From positions 1 through 64,000 of the forward strand of contig NZ_JACSOI010000001.1 of assembly GCF_018728565.1 (NCBI RefSeq): DNA of 64,000 bases, in the 5' to 3' direction. Source of the stretch: Zobellia russellii. Its GTDB lineage: Bacteria > Bacteroidota > Bacteroidia > Flavobacteriales > Flavobacteriaceae. Both the position numbers and the translations under genes were made by a program. Of this stretch, positions 25,495-34,161 are shown piece by piece. Positions within the stretch are counted from its first letter, which is position 1, and each line of letters opens with the position of its first letter. Below the pieces are notes generated by a model. That model saw nothing but the letters and a program-made list of their open reading frames with translations, ran no database searches and was not told the DNA's origin.

Positions 25495-26490
25495 ATGCAA
25501 ATAGAATTTACCCACAAACAATCGGCACACTGCGAAAACGGTGTGGTAAGTAACCTAATGCGCCACAACGGTTTTGAGGTAAGCGAACCCATGGTCTTTG
25601 GCATAGGTTCCGGCCTTTTGTTCTGTTATATTCCCTTTTTAAAAGTAAACCATGCTCCGGTAGTTACCTATAGGGCTATGCCAGGTTTTATTTTTAACCG
25701 GTTCGCCAAAAGAGTAGGTATCAAAATAAAACGGGAAAAATTCAGCAATCCGGAAGCGGCAAAATCACGCCTGGATGAAAATCTGTCCAAGAACAACCCC
25801 GTAGGCCTACAAGTGGGTGTTTACAACCTTATGTACTTTCCGGATGATTACCGCTTTCACTTTAACGCACATAACCTAGTGGTCTATGGCAAGGAAGAGG
25901 GCAACTACTTAATCAGTGACCCTGTTATGGAACAGGTTACCACCCTAACCGAAAAACAGCTTGAAAAAGTACGCTTTGCCAAAGGCGCATTCGCCCCCAA
26001 AGGCCATATCTATTACCCAACCTCATTTCCTGAAAAATTAGAGTTGAAAAGTGCGATTATAAAGGGTATTAAACAGACCTGTCGCGAAATGACCGCCCCT
26101 TTTCCTATTGTAGGAACAAACGGCATTAAGACCATTTCCAAGCTTATTCGTAAATGGCCCAAGAAAAAAGGTGCTAAAGTGGCTAATCATTATTTAGGCC
26201 AGATTGTACGTATGCAAGAAGAAATAGGCACAGGTGGCGGAGGTTTCCGTTATATCTATGCCGCTTTTCTACAGGAGGCAAGCCAAGTTCTAGACAACGA
26301 AAAACTAAACGAACTCTCAAAGGAAATGACCAAAATTGGAGATGACTGGCGAGACTTTGCATTGAATGCCTCACGTATCTACAAAAACCGTAGCCCCGAA
26401 AATGATGCCTACAACAAGGTGGCCGATGAACTTGAAGCTATTGCCAATAGCGAAGCGGAATTTTTCAAAAAACTTAAAAAGGCCATTTAA
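25495..26490 (+). CDS. BtrH-like papain-fold protein, candidate ACP-dependent acyltransferase
   Basis: A 331-residue protein with a BtrH-type N-terminal domain. Visible candidate catalytic residues are Cys13 (AHCENGV), His126 (NAHNLVVYG) and Asp142 (LISDP), the Cys-His-Asp order of C39/papain-like folds. BtrH in butirosin synthesis moves an acyl group from a carrier protein to an acceptor. In this cluster the corresponding job would be transfer of the ACP-bound aryl polyene to the resorcinol hydroxyl, the ester bond of flexirubin. This is inference; the domain call is good. Followed by a 77-bp gap and an ABC transporter. Confidence 0.82.
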   Translation: MQIEFTHKQSAHCENGVVSNLMRHNGFEVSEPMVFGIGSGLLFCYIPFLKVNHAPVVTYRAMPGFIFNRFAKRVGIKIKREKFSNPEAAKSRLDENLSKNNPVGLQVGVYNLMYFPDDYRFHFNAHNLVVYGKEEGNYLISDPVMEQVTTLTEKQLEKVRFAKGAFAPKGHIYYPTSFPEKLELKSAIIKGIKQTCREMTAPFPIVGTNGIKTISKLIRKWPKKKGAKVANHYLGQIVRMQEEIGTGGGGFRYIYAAFLQEASQVLDNEKLNELSKEMTKIGDDWRDFALNASRIYKNRSPENDAYNKVADELEAIANSEAEFFKKLKKAI

Positions 26491-26567
26491 TACCCTCTTT
26501 TTAACCTTATCGTCTTTAATAAGACAAACCGTGGTTTATCTTGTTAATTTCGATTAGTTTTGATGTC

Positions 26568-27311
26568 ATGATCCAAATCAACCAGCTTTCTAAGATGTAT
26601 AAAGGGGCCGACGATTTTTCCGTCCGTGATTTGGATTTAACCATAACCGAAGGTGAGATTTTTGGCCTCTTAGGTCCAAATGGAGCTGGGAAGACCACCC
26701 TTATATCAATGCTTAGCTCTCTACTAAAACCCACTTCAGGACACTTTACTATAGACGGGCTGAATTACAAAGACCATAAAAACAAACTAAAACAAATAAT
26801 AGGCATTGTTCCTCAGGAATACGCTCTCTATCCGTCATTAACGGCCTATGAGAACCTCGTCTATTTTGGAAGCATGTACGGACTTAAAGGTCAGTCCTTA
26901 AAAGACGATATCCATGCCCATCTTGAGACCATGGGACTATCAAAATTCGCCCATAAAAAAATTAAAAGTTTTTCCGGAGGGATGAAACGCCGCATAAACC
27001 TAATATCCAGCATCTTACACAATCCAAAAGTTCTATTTTTAGATGAACCTACCGTTGGTGTGGACGTACAGTCTAAGAACGTTATTATGGCTTACCTAAA
27101 GGAATTGAACAGTGCGGGTACTACCATTATTTACACTTCACATCACTTGAACGAGGCCGAACAATTTTGCACCCGCGTAGGTATTATTGACCACGGCACA
27201 CTGGTGTGCATTGGCACACCTAAAGAACTTATAGCCCAAGAAGAAAATGCAGCACATCTAGAAGAAGTATTCTTGGCCAAAACCGGTAAAGCTTTACGTG
27301 ACCATGCATAA
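26568..27311 (+). CDS. ABC transporter ATP-binding protein
   Basis: A 247-residue ATPase: Walker A GPNGAGKTT, Q-loop VPQEYAL, signature SFSGGMKRR, Walker B VLFLDEPTVG and switch His in YTSHHL. Start at ATG 26568 (MIQINQLSKMY); an upstream TTG would add nine residues before the first strand. TAGTTTTG at 26555-26562 is a possible internal -7 box. It pairs with the permease gene that overlaps its end by 8 bp. Likely flips or exports a pigment precursor or lipid across the inner membrane. Confidence 0.95.
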   Translation: MIQINQLSKMYKGADDFSVRDLDLTITEGEIFGLLGPNGAGKTTLISMLSSLLKPTSGHFTIDGLNYKDHKNKLKQIIGIVPQEYALYPSLTAYENLVYFGSMYGLKGQSLKDDIHAHLETMGLSKFAHKKIKSFSGGMKRRINLISSILHNPKVLFLDEPTVGVDVQSKNVIMAYLKELNSAGTTIIYTSHHLNEAEQFCTRVGIIDHGTLVCIGTPKELIAQEENAAHLEEVFLAKTGKALRDHA

Positions 27312-28572
27312 ACTTTGGGCCTCTACATACAAAGAGTTTTTACTCATTACCCGAGATATTGGTGGGTTGGCCGTACTATTTCTTATGCCCTTGCTATTGG
27401 TCATTGTCATTACCACAATTCAGGACAATTCATTCAAAAGTATAAAAGAGACCAAACTACCTATTCTTTTGGTAGATATGGACAAAGGAAAAGTATCCGA
27501 AGATATTTTAAAAAGCCTGGCCGATTCCAAATTGTTTCAAGTAGATATGGCCGCTACGGATGAGGAAGCCAAACAACAAGTCTTAAAGGGCGATTATCAA
27601 TTGGCTATTGTAATACCAAAAGACTTATCCTCTCAACTAGACATTAAAATTAACGAGAACGTAGATGGCATCTTAGCTAAGTTCAGTGATGGCGAAGAAA
27701 ACATTCCCGAAGTAAAGTCCAAATTGGAACCCAAAGAGGTGAAACTGTATTTTGACCCTGCAACGCAGCAATCGTTCAAAAGTTCCGTGCGAAGTAATAT
27801 TGATAAGATGATTTCTAAAATAGAAACCGAAACCATCTACAGAGCCTTTCAAGAGCAATTAACGGACGACCCCTCAGAAGCTATTTTTGAAACCGAAAAA
27901 TTCATCACTTTTACGGAAATTGTACCTAGTAAGCACAAAGAAGCACTAATACCTAACTCTACACAACATAATATTCCTGCCTGGACCCTCTTTGCCATAT
28001 TTTTTATAATTCTGCCATTGGCCATTAATATGGTGAAAGAAAAGAATCAGGGCACATTTGTACGATTACGAACCAACCCTGTTTCCTACGCTACCGTATT
28101 AGGCGGTAAAACTATTGTTTTCCTAGGTGTATCATTAGTTCAATTTGCTCTTATGTTAGCATTGGGAATTTTTCTTTTCCCTCTCATCGGTTTACCTAAA
28201 CTAGATGTTTCCGGCAGATTGCCCCTATTGTTCGTAGTTGCTTTTTTTGCCGGTCTAGCGGCGGTTGGCCTTGGCCTCCTATTGGGTACCGTTGCCAAGA
28301 CACAAGAACAATCCGCACCATTTGGAGCCACTTTCGTTGTGATTTTGGCCGCAATTGGCGGGGTTTGGGTTCCTGTTTTCGCCATGCCAAAATTCATGCA
28401 AGTACTCTCTAGCCTATCTCCAATGAATTGGGGGCTAAGTGCATTTTATGATGTATTTTTGCGCAACGCGACCTTTATTGAGATTATACCCGAAATATCC
28501 CTGTTACTCATATTTTTTGTGGTCACCACGCTCATCGCCATAATTTATAACGAAAGAAAAAATGCCGTCTAA
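27304..28572 (+). CDS. ABC-2 type transporter permease
   Basis: A 422-residue ABC-2 permease: one N-terminal helix (about 20-40), a 200-residue extracytoplasmic domain, then five helices between about 225 and 415. Start at ATG 27304 within the ATGCATAA overlap of the ATPase stop; a GTG two codons earlier is possible. ABC-2 exporters move lipids, polysaccharides or drugs outward. The cluster context makes a pigment or pigment-precursor export role likely. The thioesterase gene overlaps its end by 11 bp. Confidence 0.92.
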   Translation: MHKLWASTYKEFLLITRDIGGLAVLFLMPLLLVIVITTIQDNSFKSIKETKLPILLVDMDKGKVSEDILKSLADSKLFQVDMAATDEEAKQQVLKGDYQLAIVIPKDLSSQLDIKINENVDGILAKFSDGEENIPEVKSKLEPKEVKLYFDPATQQSFKSSVRSNIDKMISKIETETIYRAFQEQLTDDPSEAIFETEKFITFTEIVPSKHKEALIPNSTQHNIPAWTLFAIFFIILPLAINMVKEKNQGTFVRLRTNPVSYATVLGGKTIVFLGVSLVQFALMLALGIFLFPLIGLPKLDVSGRLPLLFVVAFFAGLAAVGLGLLLGTVAKTQEQSAPFGATFVVILAAIGGVWVPVFAMPKFMQVLSSLSPMNWGLSAFYDVFLRNATFIEIIPEISLLLIFFVVTTLIAIIYNERKNAV

Positions 28573-28999
28573 CACCAAAAAAGAAATTAGTTTCACGAGT
28601 GAAGTCCGTGTAAGGTTTGCAGAAACGGACCCTCTAGGTATTGTCTGGCACGGCAATTATATTCAGTATTTTGAAGATGGTCGCGAGGCCTTTGGTAGGC
28701 ACCACGGTATTTCGTACCTAGACCAAAAAGACCATAACTTTTCAACCCCTATCGTAAAGTCTTCCTGTGAACATAAGCTTCCATTAAGCTATGGAGATGT
28801 TGCAACCATAAAAACAACTTATGTAGACTCTCAAGCGGCAAAGATGATTTTTAAATATGAAATCTATAATCCTAAAGGGGCTGTTGTTTGCACTGGAGAA
28901 ACGGTTCAGGTTTTTGTTGAATTGGGGGGCGAATTATCCTTGGTAATCCCAAAGTTTTTTGCAGATTGGAAGAAAAAAGTTGGCCTTTTAGATGAATAA
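28562..28999 (+). CDS. 4-hydroxybenzoyl-CoA/YbgC-like acyl thioesterase
   Basis: A 145-residue hotdog thioesterase. FAETDPLGIVWHGNYIQYFE carries Asp23 and the WHGNY turn that define the 4HBT/YbgC group. It could release the finished polyene from ACP, edit stalled intermediates, or act as a transferase partner. It overlaps the permease gene upstream (11 bp) and the ketosynthase gene downstream (8 bp), so it is translated with both. Confidence 0.9.
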   Translation: MPSNTKKEISFTSEVRVRFAETDPLGIVWHGNYIQYFEDGREAFGRHHGISYLDQKDHNFSTPIVKSSCEHKLPLSYGDVATIKTTYVDSQAAKMIFKYEIYNPKGAVVCTGETVQVFVELGGELSLVIPKFFADWKKKVGLLDE

Positions 29000-30140
29000 C
29001 GTTTACTTGTCACATAACAACATTGTTTCCGCATATGGCTTTGATAGTGCTTCCGCGGTAGATAGTATTAAAAATGAGGTAACCGGACTTACATTGGTAG
29101 ATGATTCCAAAGTTCTGCCAAATCCGTTTTACTCCTCTCTAATCCATCAGGAAAACCTAGAAAGCGAATTTCAAAAATTAGATTCTAAGGAAGCTCACAC
29201 GAGACTTGAGCAAATACTTCTGGTTTCCTTGGCGGATACGCTTAAGAAATCGGGCATAGAACTTACGGAACGTGTAGGTTTGATCGTTTCCACCACAAAA
29301 GGAAATATAGATGTCTTGGATGCGGATAGTCCGTTTGACGAAAACCGGGCATATCTTGGTGAGCTAGGAAAAAAATTAGAAACTTTTTTCGGGTTTAAAA
29401 ACGAAGCCATAGTGCTATCCAACGCTTGTGTGTCCGGAGTTTTAGCCTTGGCCGTAGCCAAAAGACTGATACACCAAGAACGCTATGACCACTTGTTTGT
29501 AGTTGCTGGGGATTTGGTAAGTAAATTTATTTTAACCGGCTTTAACTCGTTTCAAGCCTTAAGTGAATCTCCCTGCAGACCTTATTGCAAAACTCGCGCA
29601 GGTATTAATATAGGGGAGGTAGGCTGTAGCATACTTGTTACCAAGGACAAAGCCCTTCTTGTAGACGAATCTGTGCAAATTATTGGCGAGGCCTCCTGTA
29701 ACGATGCCAACCACATCTCGGGCCCATCAAGAACGGGGGAAGGATTATACCGAAGTATTGTTTCTGCAATGAAACAAGCAAAAGTTGATGCAGACGCTAT
29801 AGATTACATCTCGGCCCATGGTACGGCTACCATGTACAATGATGAAATGGAAGCCATTTCCTTCAACAGGGCCAACTTACAAAACACACCTTTAAACAGT
29901 TTAAAAGGTTATTTTGGACATACGCTTGGGGCTTCCGGACTATTGGAAACCATCATCGGGATGCACTCCTTACATACGAATACTCTTTTTGCTTCGCCGG
30001 GATTCCAAGAACTAGGTGTATCGCAACCATTAAATATTATTACCAAGACCACACCAAAAGAAAATCATATTTTCCTAAAGACCGCTTCCGGTTTTGGGGG
30101 TTGTAATACAGCGGCAATTTTTAAAAAAGTTAATTCATGA
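28992..30140 (+). CDS. Beta-ketoacyl-ACP synthase (divergent KAS)
   Basis: A 382-residue ketosynthase with Cys146 (SNACVSGV), His276 (SAHGTATM) and His310 (GYFGHTLGASG), so catalytically complete. The N-terminal third is divergent from FabF. In aryl polyene systems a stand-alone KS of this type handles the first condensation or an early step. It overlaps its neighbours on both sides (8 bp and 4 bp). Confidence 0.9.
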   Translation: MNNVYLSHNNIVSAYGFDSASAVDSIKNEVTGLTLVDDSKVLPNPFYSSLIHQENLESEFQKLDSKEAHTRLEQILLVSLADTLKKSGIELTERVGLIVSTTKGNIDVLDADSPFDENRAYLGELGKKLETFFGFKNEAIVLSNACVSGVLALAVAKRLIHQERYDHLFVVAGDLVSKFILTGFNSFQALSESPCRPYCKTRAGINIGEVGCSILVTKDKALLVDESVQIIGEASCNDANHISGPSRTGEGLYRSIVSAMKQAKVDADAIDYISAHGTATMYNDEMEAISFNRANLQNTPLNSLKGYFGHTLGASGLLETIIGMHSLHTNTLFASPGFQELGVSQPLNIITKTTPKENHIFLKTASGFGGCNTAAIFKKVNS

Positions 30141-30745
30141 GCAGTCCTGAATATCACATAAAATCATACTGCCATATTAGAAACGGTAAAGTCTCAAAGA
30201 ACGGAGAGATTCTCTTTTCCGATGATTCCGAAGAATTTCCAGCTTTTATAAAATCAGCATACAAACACTTTGAAACCGATTATTCAAAGTTTTTTAAAAT
30301 GGACAACCTCAGCAAACTGGCATTTATGGGAGCCGAGGTACTTTTACGGGACACCAGCGAACAAAATACCGCCCTTGTCCTTTCAAACAAAGCCTCAAGT
30401 TTGGATACTGACCGTAAGCACCAAGCTGCCATCAGTAACGAATCCGGAGCATTTGCTAGTCCCGCTGTGTTTGTTTACACACTTCCGAATATCTGTATGG
30501 GTGAAATTAGCATTCGCCACAAACTGTATTCTGAAAATAGTTTCTTTATATTTGCCGAGTTTAACCCCTATTTATTGTCAGATTATGCCAATGATTTGCT
30601 GATATCAGGCAAAGCCAAAGAGGTTTTATGTGGCTGGGTTGATTATGACAAAGGAAAATATGATGCGTTTTTATACGTTATCGCTAAAAAAGGTGTGTTG
30701 CCCCATAATACAGGAGAACTTACCAAATTATACAGAACAAAATGA
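30137..30745 (+). CDS. Beta-ketoacyl synthase-like N-terminal fragment protein
   Basis: A 202-residue protein about half the size of a ketosynthase. ALVLSNKASSLDTD and SPAVFVYTLPNICMGEISIRH resemble the N-terminal thiolase half of KAS/CLF proteins around the oxyanion strand, but no active-site Cys or C-terminal half is present. Intact reading frame, ATGA coupling to the upstream KAS and 4-bp overlap with the downstream ACP gene argue against a decaying pseudogene. It may be a non-catalytic partner of the preceding KAS. Confidence 0.7.
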   Translation: MSSPEYHIKSYCHIRNGKVSKNGEILFSDDSEEFPAFIKSAYKHFETDYSKFFKMDNLSKLAFMGAEVLLRDTSEQNTALVLSNKASSLDTDRKHQAAISNESGAFASPAVFVYTLPNICMGEISIRHKLYSENSFFIFAEFNPYLLSDYANDLLISGKAKEVLCGWVDYDKGKYDAFLYVIAKKGVLPHNTGELTKLYRTK

Positions 30746-30999
30746 GCGAACTTAAACAAGAATTGAAGGAAAAAATCATCGAACAATTAAATTTGGAGGA
30801 TGTTTCCGTTGACGAAATCGCAAACGACGACCCACTTTTTGGTGAAGGTCTTGGTCTTGATTCAATTGATGCGCTAGAGCTAATTGTAATGTTGGACAAA
30901 GATTACGGTATTAGATTGGCAGATCCAAAAGAGGGCCGTAAAATCTTTGAATCTATAGATACAATGGCCGCTTATATAGCTGCTAACCGAACCAACTAA
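30742..30999 (+). CDS. Acyl carrier protein
   Basis: An 85-residue ACP with Ser41 in GLGLDSIDALELIV. Its sequence (IRLADPKEGRKIFESIDT) is of the type used in aryl polyene synthesis and differs clearly from the ACP at 20.9 kb, so the two carriers probably serve different branches. It overlaps the upstream gene by 4 bp and ends a run of coupled genes; 125 bp of non-coding sequence with a hairpin follows. Confidence 0.94.
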   Translation: MSELKQELKEKIIEQLNLEDVSVDEIANDDPLFGEGLGLDSIDALELIVMLDKDYGIRLADPKEGRKIFESIDTMAAYIAANRTN

Positions 31000-31033
31000 A
31001 GGTTCTATCGTCTTTTAAGTTGCCAAGCACACG

Positions 31034-31062
31034 GTTGTACTACACGGTTAGCCGTATACAAC
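31034..31062. other. Hairpin in the gap between ACP and KS/CLF genes
   Basis: GTTGTA (31034-31039) pairs with TACAAC (31057-31062), and inside it ACGG pairs with CCGT around a TTAG loop. It lacks a T tract, so it is not a standard terminator. It sits in the only sizeable gap (125 bp) in this part of the cluster and could mark an internal processing site or promoter boundary. Confidence 0.4.
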
Positions 31063-31124
31063 TATAGCACTTAAGCCTAAGATTCGTATTTTTATTCCAT
31101 ATCTATTAATACATTCAAATTAAT

Positions 31125-32330
31125 ATGTGCAAGGGCATAGCAATTACTGGCATGGGCGCTATTTCTGCCATTGGAAACAATGTGCAAGAAAACTACGATG
31201 CGCTGGTTTCCGGTAAAATTGGTATTTCAAGAATTTCTAAAGTAGATACCGTTCATAAGAACGATATTATGGTCGGGGAGATTGAAATGACCAATGACCA
31301 ATTAAAGCAAAAACTTGGTATTGGCAAAGAAATAGCGGTATCAAGAACTGCTCTTCTGGCTATGCTTGCTGCCGATGAAGCCCTAAACCAAGCTGGAATT
31401 ACCGATATAAATGATTGCGAAACCGGACTTATTTCCGGGACCACCGTGGGTGGTATGGACCAATCCGAAAAGTATTATTTTGAATACCTTGAGAGCGATG
31501 AGCATTGGGGTCATATTAACGGACTCCACGCTGGGGATTCTACCCAAAAACTTGCAGACCATTTAGGGTTAACGGAAAGTTTTGTTTCCACCATAAGTAC
31601 CGCTTGTTCCTCTGCTGCAAATGCTATTATGCTAGGCGCGCGTATGATAAAATCAGGACAGTTAGACCGTGTAGTGGTGGGTGGTACGGATAGCCTTTGT
31701 AAATTCACCATAAACGGATTTAAGACCTTGATGATTTTATCCGACACCTATAACACCCCCTTTGACAATGAAAGAAAAGGGTTGAATCTTGGTGAAGCCG
31801 CTGCCTATCTTGTTTTAGAATCCGACGAAATTGTAAAAAGGGACAATAAAAAAGTGTTGGGCTATGTAACGGGGTATGGCAATGCCAATGACGCCTTTCA
31901 CCAAACTGCATCTTCCGAAAATGGGGATGGAGCGGTTCTTGCCATGGAAAAAGCATTAAAAGTTTCGGGTTTAAACCCTTCGGATATAGATTATGTGAAC
32001 GCCCATGGTACCGCAACCCCTAACAACGACCTTTCCGAAGGTCGTGCATTGCTCCGTATGTTTGGAGACCAAGTACCGGAATTCAGCTCCACCAAAGCGT
32101 TTACAGGCCATACATTGGCGGTTGCCGGTGGCATAGAGGCCATATATTCTGTTCTGGCGTTGCAGAACAACATTATTTATCCCAACCTGAATTTCAAGAC
32201 TCCCATGAAGGAGTTTAATTTGCTCCCGCAAACCACGGTAAAACAAAAGGAGTTACGTCATGTACTTTCAAATTCCTTTGGGTTTGGCGGCAACTGTTCT
32301 ACTTTAATCTTTTCCAAAGAAGCCCGATGA
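31125..32330 (+). CDS. Beta-ketoacyl-ACP synthase, KS-alpha of a KS/CLF pair
   Basis: A 401-residue KAS II-type enzyme with Cys161 (STACSSAAN), His294 (NAHGTATPN) and His329 (FTGHTLAVAGG). ATGA-coupled to the next gene, which encodes a Cys-less homologue; this layout is that of type II polyketide KS-alpha/chain-length-factor heterodimers and of the ApeO/ApeC pair of aryl polyenes. It probably carries out the repeated condensations that build the polyene chain. Confidence 0.95.
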   Translation: MCKGIAITGMGAISAIGNNVQENYDALVSGKIGISRISKVDTVHKNDIMVGEIEMTNDQLKQKLGIGKEIAVSRTALLAMLAADEALNQAGITDINDCETGLISGTTVGGMDQSEKYYFEYLESDEHWGHINGLHAGDSTQKLADHLGLTESFVSTISTACSSAANAIMLGARMIKSGQLDRVVVGGTDSLCKFTINGFKTLMILSDTYNTPFDNERKGLNLGEAAAYLVLESDEIVKRDNKKVLGYVTGYGNANDAFHQTASSENGDGAVLAMEKALKVSGLNPSDIDYVNAHGTATPNNDLSEGRALLRMFGDQVPEFSSTKAFTGHTLAVAGGIEAIYSVLALQNNIIYPNLNFKTPMKEFNLLPQTTVKQKELRHVLSNSFGFGGNCSTLIFSKEAR

Positions 32331-33391
32331 AACCAGTATATATAAATAGCGTAGGTTCCGTTTCGGCACAGAAAACTTTTGACAACAGCGAGTTTCTTAA
32401 CGAAATAACCGAGTATACGGACTCCGTGGTTCACGTAATAAACCCTAATTACAAAGAATACATTCCACCAGCAGCGGCGCGACGCATGGCCCGTGGTATT
32501 AAAATGAGTACCGTAAGCTCTAAAAACGCCCTTACCGAGGCGGGAATAGAAAATGTAGATGCCATTATTGTTGGTACCGGTCTAGGTTGCATTGGAGACT
32601 CGGAACGTTTCGTTAGCGACATCATAAAGAACGACGAACAATTTTTGACCCCTACCCGCTTTATTCAGTCTTCCCACAATACCGTAGCCGGGCAAATTGC
32701 ACTAGGGTTGGGCTGTAAAGGACATAATTTCACTTTTGTACATTCGGCTGTTTCTTTTGAGTCTTCGCTTATAGATGCAAAAATGATGCTTCAGAACAAT
32801 GAGGCCGATACGGTTTTAGTTGGAGGAGTAGATGAATTGGTTGAACATCACGTAACAACACACCGTCTGATCGGGCATATTAAAAAAGAACCTGTTGCCT
32901 CAAAAGACCTTTTACAATCTAATTCTGAAGGTATGGTCATGGGCGAAGGGTCTCACTTTTTTGTGCTCTCCAAGGAAAAATCAAACTCTTGCTATGCAGA
33001 ATTACTTGCAGTAAAAACGTTCAATACACTTGCCAAAGAACAAGTAGAGTCAAAAATCATTGCTTTTCTTGAAAGCAACAAAATGACCGTTAAGGATATA
33101 GACGTGGTTATTCTTGGTAACAATGGTGATGCTAATTATGACCATTATTACGAGCAACTTAGCAACTCCCTTTTAACAAACACACCGCAAGCTTATTACA
33201 AGCATCTTTCAGGAGAATATGATACCGCAACGGGGTTTGCCTTTTGGTTGGCCAATAAAATTTTAAAGACCCAGACCGTTCCGGACAGTGTTCAACTAAA
33301 TTCTATTAAGCCTGCTAAACTACAGACCATCTTGGTGTACAACCAATACCGAGGAGAAAACCATAGCCTCACCTTAATCCAAAAATGCTAA
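32327..33391 (+). CDS. Chain-length-factor-like KS-beta
   Basis: A 354-residue thiolase-fold protein without catalytic residues: where the partner reads TACSS, this one reads SAVSF, placing Val142 at the Cys position, and the His motifs are also absent. In type II PKS systems such KS-beta subunits form the chain-length-determining tunnel with KS-alpha. Overlaps both neighbours by 4-7 bp. Its loss of the usual CLF Gln (Val instead) is worth noting. Confidence 0.88.
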   Translation: MKPVYINSVGSVSAQKTFDNSEFLNEITEYTDSVVHVINPNYKEYIPPAAARRMARGIKMSTVSSKNALTEAGIENVDAIIVGTGLGCIGDSERFVSDIIKNDEQFLTPTRFIQSSHNTVAGQIALGLGCKGHNFTFVHSAVSFESSLIDAKMMLQNNEADTVLVGGVDELVEHHVTTHRLIGHIKKEPVASKDLLQSNSEGMVMGEGSHFFVLSKEKSNSCYAELLAVKTFNTLAKEQVESKIIAFLESNKMTVKDIDVVILGNNGDANYDHYYEQLSNSLLTNTPQAYYKHLSGEYDTATGFAFWLANKILKTQTVPDSVQLNSIKPAKLQTILVYNQYRGENHSLTLIQKC

Positions 33392-34161
33392 AGTGGAATA
33401 GGGTAAATACCGCCGCCATTGCTCTTTTGTTTCTACTGGGAACACTTTATTTTTTTGGTCATGCGCCTTGGCATACTATTCTTTTATTACTGTTCGTTTG
33501 GTTCGCCATAACCGTATTCGGCTCTTTTTTTATCCAATGGAACTACCATTTACACGCCTTACACTCCAACAAAGCCCTTCACAACCATTGGGTTTCTATA
33601 ACTTTTGATGACGGACCCAACAGGGAATTCACCCCAAAAGTTCTTGATTTACTTGAAAAATATAATGCTAAAGCAACTTTTTTCTGCATAGGCGAACAGA
33701 TTGAAAAACACCCGGAAATCCTAAAAAAAATTATTGCCCAAGGGCATACTATTGGCAACCATACCTACTCGCATGCCAATACCTTCGGTTTTTTTCCGTT
33801 GGATAAAGTAATGAACGAACTTACTAGGACAAAAAAAGCAGTGCACACATTAACCGGAAAAGAGATGACACTCTACCGCCCAGCTTTTGGGGTAACCAAT
33901 CCACAGATTGCAAAAGCCGTTAATCAACTAAACATAAAGGCTATTGGATGGAACGTACGTTCGCTGGACACCACATCTAGGTCCGAAAAAACTATATTAG
34001 AACGCATTACGAAAAAGGTTTCAAAAGGTGATATTATACTGCTTCACGACACTAGCGAAAAAACAATACGTGTTTTGGAACAGTTATTGTTATTTTTGCG
34101 AGAGAAAAATCTGAGTTCGGTCACTGTTGACCGTTTACTAGAAATCGAAGCGTATGCATAA
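33385..34161 (+). CDS. Polysaccharide deacetylase (NodB) family protein
   Basis: A 258-residue protein with two N-terminal membrane helices (about 8-27 and 30-52) and a NodB domain. SITFDDGPN gives Asp75/Asp76 and HTIGNHTYSH gives the HxxxH zinc pair (126/130). The enzyme should face the periplasm and hydrolyse an N- or O-acetyl group. A deacetylase is not needed for the textbook flexirubin structure, so it may remove an acyl protecting group or modify a carrier lipid or glycan. Start overlaps the CLF gene. Confidence 0.9.
   Translation: MLKWNRVNTAAIALLFLLGTLYFFGHAPWHTILLLLFVWFAITVFGSFFIQWNYHLHALHSNKALHNHWVSITFDDGPNREFTPKVLDLLEKYNAKATFFCIGEQIEKHPEILKKIIAQGHTIGNHTYSHANTFGFFPLDKVMNELTRTKKAVHTLTGKEMTLYRPAFGVTNPQIAKAVNQLNIKAIGWNVRSLDTTSRSEKTILERITKKVSKGDIILLHDTSEKTIRVLEQLLLFLREKNLSSVTVDRLLEIEAYA

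Noticed and set aside
30137-30745. Pseudogene call for the half-length ketosynthase-like gene
   Set aside because: The frame is intact and coupled on both sides by 4-bp overlaps, unlike a decaying remnant.
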